A DNA stretch of 64,000 bases from Podocnemis expansa (Eukaryota > Chordata > Testudines > Podocnemididae): assembly GCA_007922195.1 (NCBI GenBank), contig ML682067.1, positions 9,980,112-10,044,111 of the forward strand. The letters are read 5' to 3'. Positions 55,594-64,000 of this stretch are shown here, piece after piece. The notes under the pieces were generated by a model. That model saw only the letters and a program-made list of their open reading frames with translations. It was not told the origin of the DNA and did no database searches. The position numbers were made by a program, and so were the translations under genes. How positions within the stretch are numbered: the stretch's first letter is position 1; each line of letters begins with the position of its first letter.

Positions 55594-57610
55594 CAACCTA
55601 AACCAAACCCCTGACATTTTAATACTTGAAATCTACACAGGGATCTGGATTTTGCAGCTTAAGTCCATGCTCCTGTGTTTCTCTGTAAAGCATAGGATGG
55701 GAGGTTTATTTTTAATCCACATTAATGTTGCTATCTATTAATTAACTGGAAGTAGAAATGGGTAAAGTAACCTAGAATTTACCAGATTTGCGTCTAACTC
55801 TCTAGCAGATGATGAACTATTGGTGCCACCATTGCCCAGCTTCTGTGAAGACTCATCCTTTGTACACATGCTCAAATGATTGGAAACACTGTATGTATGG
55901 GCCTAGCAGAAGCCCCTAGACTCTGCATCTCTGACAGCATAGGACGCTGGGAGCCACTTAAAGCTCTGCACTTTATTTTAAGATGAGTCTCATTTTAACA
56001 GTAGCTGGCAATGTATTTTCTTGCTGGCCCTGGCATCCCATGTTTTCCACAGGCAGCAGGTAGACTATTCATGTTATGTTCATGGCATTCAAACAGAAAT
56101 TAGATAGAAAAGCAATAAATACTGTTGCTGGAAAGCTGCAATATAACACTACTTAAATTTCCGAGAATTCAGATCCCTAACACACAAGAACTAAAACCAG
56201 AGAGGGACAAAGCAGGCTGCTTCATAAAACAGAAGGGCAAAATTCAACCTAAATCGCTGATAGCAGAAAGCCCCACAAGCAGGATCAGTAAAACCTTTAC
56301 TTTTAAAGTGATAACTTATAATTTTAACATAGTTTTTAGTATACCATAATTAAAAATATTAATCAGGTCTTTTAAAAAATGTGTTGTGTAATCAACTAAC
56401 AGGAATTTTCTGGATAAACAGAGCAATTTACTAGGCAGTGCATTTCTTGAAGTTGTATGATCCATGCGTCATGACGATTTGCTTGGTCAAACTGATTATT
56501 CCTGGAAATGCAAGTATTTTTAGTTGTGTGCGCATTTGAATTATTCGTCATGGGATCATGTGGAAAATGGTGAATGGTATTAAGAAATAAATGGTAATAG
56601 TGTGTCACCAGCTATCAATGATCTTTAAGAAAGACAATGCCTGTCAGCAAAATTGTCATAGAATTGGTAGCAGAACATGTGAACCCTGAAGGAACCATTA
56701 AAGACAGACTCATTAGCAAATGTTCATTTCTTTAAACTACAGACTGAACACATTGACAGTAAAACTTAATTGCCAAGAATGTATTTAGTTTAGAATTACT
56801 GAACCAAACACTGGGGGACTTAGAGGCAAATATATTGTCAGACCATCTTTCTTATTTAAATAAAACCATAATTTCTTTGATCATCATATTATAACTTCTG
56901 ATCTTAAAATAAAGGATCATTAAGAACAACAGTCCTGTTCTTTTTAAATCTGTGTTCATATTGGTGTGTTTCATGCCTCCTCTGAAGTTAAAGTTAATTC
57001 CTTTTGTTCTGAGATGGTTATAATGTTTTTCCTCTGAGCCTGTCACTCATAGATCTATAATATAAATTTACACTTCAGTGACAGAGGAAGACATTAGCCA
57101 AATGTTTACTGTGTCCCAGTATGGCTCTTTAAACAGTAGTATAGGTATGGCTGAAATAATATAACTAAATGAATCAATTACCAGGTGCTGTTGCCAGGGG
57201 AATCTTAAATCTCAGTGCAAGTCTGTTCACTGAGGGGAAAACAGCAACTATCAGTAAAGCAGTGAATTAAAAAAAAAAAAAATCAGGATCCCCTACTACC
57301 TATGCATAGCACACTTTAAAGCTATGCATAGCCTTCCTGAGTACCTTGATGCTGTATCCTTAAATTTACACTTGCGTAAGCTGCTTCCCGAATCAGGGCC
57401 TGAAATCTTAGAGATCAATTCTGTCTCCACTTCTGCAGCTATAGAGCCCCAGATCAAAAATATTTTGTGTAGTCTCATTGTTCTGGAGGGCAGGAACTGG
57501 GGATTTTAGAAAGAAAGTGTTGTTCCCTAGCCTTTACAACAAAATTCAGTTCAGGACTTATAAAGGATTTTCAGAATTTGTCTCTGGACTTTGGGTTCAT
57601 GCTTACTACT
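55594..57610. other. Noncoding DNA
   Basis: AT-rich, without genes or named repeats. A 13-base poly-A run occurs at about 57,269. Confidence 0.4.
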
Positions 57611-58131
57611 AGGGTGTGTTCACACAGCAGTCTTATTTCGAAACAACAGAGGTTGTTTCAAAATAAGAAACATCATGTTCACACGACGTACCGTTGTTTC
57701 GAAACAACTTAAACCCCATTTGGTTACGAAACAGCGTTGTTTCGAAACGAGTTGTTTCGAAACAATCCCATCGGAACATGTTGTTTCGAAATAACGGTTG
57801 TTTCAAAACAACCGTCTGACGTTCCTCCTAGGGTGCTCAGCACCCCGGGGAACAGGAAGTTCCTGCCTGGGCGTGCCTGGCTGGCAACATGGCTGCCAAC
57901 ATGGCCCAGTGAGGCGGCCATGTTGCCACACCTCCCATGGTGCCCTGCCCCTGAATCGAAATAGCAAGCCCACAGTGTGAACATGTTATTTCGATTCCCG
58001 CTTTTTTCCTTATTTCGAACTAACTTTTTGTTATTTTGAAATAAGTTATTTCGCAATAAGGCATTGTTTCAATACAAGTTGTTTCGAAACAACTTGCAGC
58101 GAAATAACCCCCTGTGTGTGAACATAGCCCT
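57611..58131. mobile_element. Palindrome-rich non-autonomous DNA transposon
   Basis: Ends are AGGGTGTGTTCACACA and the complement of TGTGTGTGAACATAGCCCT. The interior has at least six GTTGTTTCGAAACAAC or TTATTTCGAAATAA palindromes. The central GGCCATGTTGCCACACCTCC block is shared with 31,269-31,753, which otherwise uses different palindromes. Confidence 0.85.
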
Positions 58132-58166
58132 AGAGTCAAGCTACATGTGAAGGACTGTAGGTCTGA

Positions 58167-58402
58167 AGGGCTATGTCTGGACTAAGGAGGCTAGCTTCGG
58201 CTTAATGCTTAGTTTGAATTCGAGAAGTTCAAACTAAGCCAGTTAGTTTGAAATAACGGTGCATTTGAGTTTGAACTAAGCATTAGCTTGAACTAGAACA
58301 CGTGGTTAGTTTGAACTAACTGGCTCACGGTTAGTTCAAACTAAGCTCAAACGTCTTAGTTCAGACTAGCAAGTCCGAACTAAGTTTTGCCAGACATAGC
58401 CA
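58167..58402. mobile_element. Palindrome-rich non-autonomous DNA transposon, short copy
   Basis: Ends are AGGGCTATGTCTGG and the complement of CCAGACATAGCCA. Flanking octamers AGGTCTGA / AGGTCTCT match at 6 of 8, which suggests a hAT-type insertion. The interior repeats TTAGTTTGAACTAA and TTAGTTCAAACTAA palindromes. It lies only 35 bases after the 57,611 element. Confidence 0.8.
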
Positions 58403-61400
58403 AGGTCTCTGAGGAGCTAGTAGGTTCCAGTCTGTCACTTAGTGACCTGCTAACAGTTGCCAGAACTAGAAGACAGCTCTGACAGAAAACTCCAATGTCA
58501 AGCTCTGATTGTTCGGCCTCTACTTTTAGTTGTCTGCTTTTATTGCAACTATACACCAGAACAGAAACCTGTCCATGCAGCTGGGTTTCCCCTGTTTAGC
58601 ACTGCTTTCCTTGCACCACCTGCTCCTACTGCCTGACTCTGGTCTCCTGGCAACCTGATCTGCCTGCCTCCTGACACCTGCCTGCTAGCTGATTACACTA
58701 CACACAAAATAAAGTGCACGCTAAAGGGTATAGAGTGTATATCTTAAAGGAAGTAGCAAACAAGCACATTTACTGGGATGAGGGACTCTACTAAAGGAAC
58801 TTTTTGTAGACTTTTAGTAGGCTTTGATTTCTGGCTTGTTTTGGCCTCTGATCTGGCTACCTGACACACCTGACTCAAGGTATGTCTATACTGCCAGCTC
58901 TGAGTGGATCAGTGCAGCAGGACCAACAGAGCAGGTCATGGAGAACTGCTCTGTCAATTCAGAGTGTGATTTCCAGTCAATGCCATGAATTCACCTCCCT
59001 GAGAGGAGTAAGGCTGCATTGATAGGAGGGCATCTCCCATCAGCACAGTACAGCAAGGATGCCTCAGTACAACAATGTAAGTCAATGGGAGATACACAAG
59101 CTACTTTATGCATATTTCCTGTCACCTGCCACCAGCAGTAGACCAGGCCGCAGTCTGCTTTCTGGCATATCTCAGACTTGGATTTCCTCTCATCTGGGCT
59201 GGCCTAGCTCTTTACTCCTGCTTTGATCACTACATTAGGCCTTCCATGTTCCATTTGTGACCTAAAGAACTTGGGGGTGCTGAACTTTTTGAAAATTTGG
59301 CACCTCTTGACTATGTAAATAATAATTCATAATAGCAGAGATATGACAGAATATTGACTATAGTTCTATTAGCAGCGTCTCTCATCTCAGAAAATGTGTT
59401 CATTTGCTATTTTCTTTAGGATATGCACTATATACTCTTTAGTGAGTACTTCCTTTATTGTGTGTGTAGTAGAATCAGCTAGCAGGCATGTACAGTATAA
59501 CATTCAAAAGGAGATCATTTGAAAGCAAAATGGGATCTAGGTCCCCAGCTCCGACTCCCCTTGATTTTTCAGTGGGAATTGGAGACCTGACTGTCTTTTC
59601 TGTCTTTGAAAAATATCTCCCTTAGATTGCTTTGTGCAATAAATATTGTCTGGTAAACTCAGTCTAGTTTTAAATCTTTTTTTCCCACTAGCAAATGTGT
59701 GACTCATGTGGCTCAGATAATTAAAAGTGTGCTTCCAGCATGAGCTGGACATGTGTGGAACTAATTTTTAACTAGTATCTCTGTCATGTGATAGATTTTT
59801 AACAGCTAGGAGGCAGAGACTGAGCCATTTCATAATGCAAGGTTAAATAAGGATGACCTTTATTAGGATTTACTCCATTTAGAGAGAGAGCAAGAGCGAG
59901 GTCACAACACAGGACTGAATATTCTGCTCTGTGAATTGGTCTTTTTTCTGACCTGAAGCACTGCCTTCTAGTTGGCTACGAAGGCATTCCAGCTCTCTGC
60001 TCATTAAATTCTTGAGCATTTTTTTATCACAGTGCCAGTCTTACTACACATAGTAATTTGTGGTCTCTTCAGTTGTAAAGCAAAGTTGATGTAAGTTGAA
60101 AGGTCACCAAACCAACGTCAATGTCAAGGACCAATAAGCCTATGTCTAATATAATATATATACATAGTTGATCTTGTTATAGCTAGAATATTTTTTCCAG
60201 AAGTAAATGCACCTTGGAGATATTAGAAATCATTTCTTTGCTGACAATGGTACAAACTTGTTTCAATGTTTACATTTTTTTAGCTCCTCCATCAACCTTT
60301 AGCCTACTACTTAGACAGATTTTAGCATTTTGTATAAAATACTGATACACTATAAAATAGTCACTGTTAGCATGAATATGGAGAACATGGGGATCAAAGT
60401 TCTTTAAATGGGACCAAGAAGACTATCTTTGTTAAATAACAAATAGTTATCTGAAGAGATTTTCACTAGCAGCATTCCTGTCCCTAACTAGAAAGTGTCC
60501 TGTAGTTTTATTGTGTAGATTAGAATTTCTGCAGACATAGAAAACTGCAGCATCAGCAGAAGGCAAAAGCTTTCTGTTCCTTCAGTTGATTTGGTTAGCT
60601 GTCTAACTGGAAACTACAGGTTATACTTTTAGCGGACATAAATTTGTTCAGAAGAGGTACATTGATTTTTATGCCAGTTGTGAATCAGGTTCTCCATCTC
60701 TAGCTGGAAAGTAAAATAGTTTATCTTGCAGATCAGAATGACAGGCAAATGTTTCATAATGCCTGCAAAAAAAGAAAAGAAAAAAATACTCAAAGGAGTC
60801 ATTAGTAGTATTTGATGGGGCTCCTCACTCAAATCCTGCAGACTGAGGCAGCATTTTCAAGGGACTGTGGTCAGACACAGGGAGTGGCAGTCACCAGGGT
60901 TGAATAACATCCTCTTTATTGTCCACCCACCAGTCAGTCTGTATTCCTTCAAACATCAGAGAGGTGTGATGTTACATTTAATACTGAATTTCAAGTGCTT
61001 AAGGAGGATTGAGTCATCAGAAGGGCAGGGTCCAGATGCTGTGGGACAGATTGAAGGAGATGCTAGTATTTTACTGATGAATCTGGCAATGGTACTGAAT
61101 CACTTAAAGAAGATGATGACATTGAACTGATTTAAGTAGAGTATCCAGGAGAATGATAATGAGGAGACACAGGAAATTATAATAGAAGATCAGAAGTGTG
61201 TGTGTGTGGGGAGGGTCTATAAAATTTGATTGCCTAGGAGGAGCAGGATGAACTTCCATTCCCTGGTGCCAGTTGTCCTTTGGTCAGTATCTAGGTACAT
61301 GGGAACTGACTGGTGGGCAAGCAACCAGCAATCCTCAGGGTGATCTTTGTAAACAGGGAATCAGAGGACCTCAAAGGACCACAGAGTTAGCATATGGGCC

Positions 61401-61600
61401 CCTCCTGGGCCATTTGAAGGTATCTGTGAAAGAGTTTGCAGAAAGGAGCGCCATCAGAAGACACTAAAAATTAAGAGAAGCATCCAATACCCACTGAAAA
61501 GCAAAGATGTGTGAATGGAAAAGTTCCCATGTTACCACAGCTTGTTTTTTTGGACCCTTGAAGTCAATAGGATTTTTTCTGTTGACTTAAATGGGAGCTG
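58403..61600. other. Noncoding DNA
   Basis: No gene recognised on either strand. Short GA-rich runs occur near 59,880 and a (GT)n stretch near 61,197-61,207. Confidence 0.4.
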
Positions 61601-61608
61601 GATTAGAT

Positions 61609-61997
61609 CAGTGGTCATCAAATGACAGGTTGCAAACCAGTACTGGGTCACAGATCTGTGGTTAATGGGTTGCAGCATTGCCACTCGGGGCAGCGGAGGG
61701 GGGAGCAATTGACAAGGACACCGGCCACTCTGGGTCATCTGGTTTCAGTCGAGCAGCTGGCGTCCTTGTCAATTTCACATGGCTGCTACCCCTGGGTGGA
61801 AGCAGCCGTGGGAAACTTCAAAGGATGCTGGCTGCCCTGGGGTGTAGGTAGCAGCAGGACAGTCAGCGTCCTTATCAATTTCTCATGGTTGTTTCCACCC
61901 AGGGGTAGCAGCCACAGGAAATTTATGACTGTGTTGGGTCATGGTCATAAATAATTTTTTTCAGCTGGGCCAAAGAAAAAAAGGTTGACAACCACTG
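61609..61997 (+). mobile_element. hAT-type non-autonomous element (CAGTGGT family)
   Basis: Ends are CAGTGGTCATCAAATGACAGG and the complement of AGGTTGACAACCACTG, with a perfect 8-base target duplication, GATTAGAT (61,601-61,608 and 61,998-62,005). The interior contains two diverged copies, partly inverted, of a GCGTCCTTGTCAATTTC block. Confidence 0.92.
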
Positions 61998-62107
61998 GAT
62001 TAGATATTATGGCAGGTGGAAGAATAACTGAGCTTAGCGTGGAACTTTGACAGCTGTAAACAAAACAATTTCCCTCCCTTCTGTGGCCAAAAATTACTAA
62101 CTCAAAT

Positions 62108-62310
62108 GTAAATAAACAAGGAGTCCTGTGCCAGTTTTAAAAACTAACAAATTTATTTATGACCTGAGCTTTTGTGGGAGAAAATCCCACTTTGTCAAAT
62201 GCTTTGAAGATGGGGAACTTACAGAATGGAAGGAAATAAATGCAGGGAAGTGTAAGTCATAGGATCAGGTCAGACTGTTACAGCAAATCAAAGCTGCCCC
62301 TTTGGAACTT
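62108..62310 (-). mobile_element. Penelope-like element tail and 3' UTR, minus strand
   Basis: The reverse complement matches about 200 bases of the 3' end of the element at 22,385-24,560, including AACAGCAAATC, CTTACAGAATGG and AAAGTGGGATTTTCTCCCAC. The hammerhead-type core is degenerate. No coding part. Confidence 0.8.
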
Positions 62311-64000
62311 GGATTTGGTTTGTGGAGGATCAGCTTGTGTGTCTTGTAGGGTTGCACCACTCTGCCAACAATGTTGCAACCTGCAAACGGCTGAGAACTG
62401 CCATAAATTGTTGTAACGAGTCACAAAACTACTCTCTGAGTCCATGATTTTTAGTGTCCAGCAGAATTATGAATGTATGTTCCAAAAGTCATCTTTTGAA
62501 AGTGTTGTGTGGGTTTCCCTTAAAGATGAGGACTAATAGGTCAGATATGGAGTGATCACTTTGTGAATGTTTGTTCATGGGTAATAGGGTATTTTTGTCT
62601 TTCGTTGCTTTCTCTGTGTGACTTTATTCGAGAACAGCAATTGTCTGGTTTCACACACACCACACTCTTGAATTAACCATAATACTAAAATACAAAACCA
62701 CCCTATCTCCTATGAGCAAACATTTTTCCCTTGAACTTTACGTGGACAAGTATAATGTTGAAATTATTTCCCCTCCATTTATGGTTAGTTCATCAGCAAC
62801 TTTGGTAGTAAATCTTTTCCTCATTTGAAATACTCAGTAATTACAAAAGAAGTAGGACCTTGCTGCACAATTAAAATACAGGTTAACAAATTTTCACTGA
62901 TTTTGAGACTGCTGTACAGATATTTTTTAGTTAGATTGCATCCCAAAAGTGAGATATTAAGTATGAAGACTATTAAAAGTTTTCGGATTATCTCAGATAT
63001 CAGTTTGAAATAGTTGGCGTACATGCTTTGTCTCTGATACACCCTAACTCTGTTTTGAAAGATACTCAACTGGGATAAGTTGAGATTCCTAACAGTCAGC
63101 AAGCTAATGCAGTGGAAAGTGGGCAATGAATGAAGACAGAGCTAGTTAGATGATAATCAATGAATACTTAGATGAATTTTGTGATTCTTTTAAAGTTGTT
63201 GAGTAATTTATTTTAATTATTTGCACATCTCCTGGACCTGCATTAATAATTTATGAACATTTATGTATTTTGTGAAATGTTTCATGTTAAAATTAATTTT
63301 GAAGCAGGAACATCTTGGAATTTTGTATCAGCCAATTTATTTTGTTTTTAAATCCTGGTTTTATTTCATCATCATGAATCATATGCAGGTTATCTTATTT
63401 GCAAGTTTACAGAGGATTTTCTTCCACAAGATGGCACTATAATCCTTTAGATAATTGTAAGGGCAAGGTGACTTTTTTCTTTAAATTATATTTTTTTACA
63501 TAAACGTTCAAAACATATACAGAGAACAACACCATGACGTGAATGTTTCTAACAGATTTTACAATGACAAGTTTAAAATCCTAGTGGATAATCTTTTGAT
63601 AATACAAATTTGCTACTTAATCCTTTAAAAGGAAAATCAATTTTGTTGAAAAAATTTACCCCTTGCAGTTTTCATGATAAATGTGAGGAATTTTGGAGTG
63701 GAACATATTCTCAAATATCATGTTAATAAATCAGTAATTTAGGCCCTGACTCAGTAAAGCACTTAAACATGTGCTTAACTATAATTACACACTTATGTGC
63801 TTTGCTGAATAGACTTGGATTTAATGTGCATACGTGCTTTTGCCAAATGAAGGTCTTAGACCAGACTAGGTCAAAATCTGAGCCTTTTTGCTAGTGCTAC
63901 CCACCAACACTCTTCAGCTCCTCCAAAAAACAATGCAAAAATAATGCTGGTTTCTTGTGGGGTTTTTTCATTCATATTCTTACTGACCTAGAGGGGTCCA
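62311..64000. other. Noncoding DNA
   Basis: AT-rich, no gene or named repeat recognised up to the end of the window. Confidence 0.4.

Overview
The window looks like repeat-rich, low-gene-density nuclear DNA of a reptile, most probably a turtle. The evidence is the mix of repeats: CR1 LINE tails, a tRNA-headed SINE with a CR1-type tail, an L2-like LINE, Penelope-like elements with GIY-YIG and hammerhead-type ends, a DIRS-type retroelement, a Ty3/gypsy element, and many small hAT-type DNA transposons with 8-bp target duplications. The species is inferred from this mix. No bacterial, CRISPR, rRNA or canonical tRNA gene was seen.

The one host gene I can support lies on the minus strand between 15,668 and about 6,150. 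It encodes a secreted hormone of the prolactin/growth-hormone family, diverged enough from ordinary prolactin that a prolactin-like (PRL2-type) paralogue is the best guess. From 5' to 3' it has a TATA box (15,659-15,668), a first coding exon (15,623-15,399) with a signal peptide whose core is 13 leucines, a 60-codon exon (9,550-9,371) of exactly the family length, and a last exon (6,719-6,525) with the family C-terminal cysteine pattern. The third family exon (about 36 codons) should lie between 15,398 and 9,551, but I could not find it. The intron after the 60-codon exon appears to be GC-AG.

Region by region: 1-6,150 is noncoding, with a tandem repeat and a palindrome-filled DNA transposon. 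6,150-15,770 is the prolactin-like gene, its introns filled with Penelope tails, SINE scraps and hAT copies. 15,830-20,400 is hAT and mariner-like non-autonomous elements. 20,690-24,560 holds two Penelope-like elements. 25,900-31,050 is one old L2-like LINE cut apart by hAT and other insertions. 31,270-39,740 is hAT copies, a second palindrome-rich element and an old CR1. 40,149-40,798 is a probable solo LTR. 42,000-45,850 is a decayed DIRS element with a hAT inserted in it. 47,240-52,900 is a decayed minus-strand Ty3/gypsy element, itself interrupted by an LTR-like block. 53,470-54,640 is GC-rich repeat DNA with tandem YY1-like motifs. 57,611-58,402 holds two more palindrome-rich elements. 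The rest is unannotatable noncoding DNA plus a hAT and a Penelope tail near 62 kb.

The most interesting items are the prolactin-like gene (poly-leucine signal peptide coded by a pure CTG tract, GC donor, missing exon) and the family of DNA transposons filled with TTCGAA-centred palindromes, in which the two arms change together from copy to copy.
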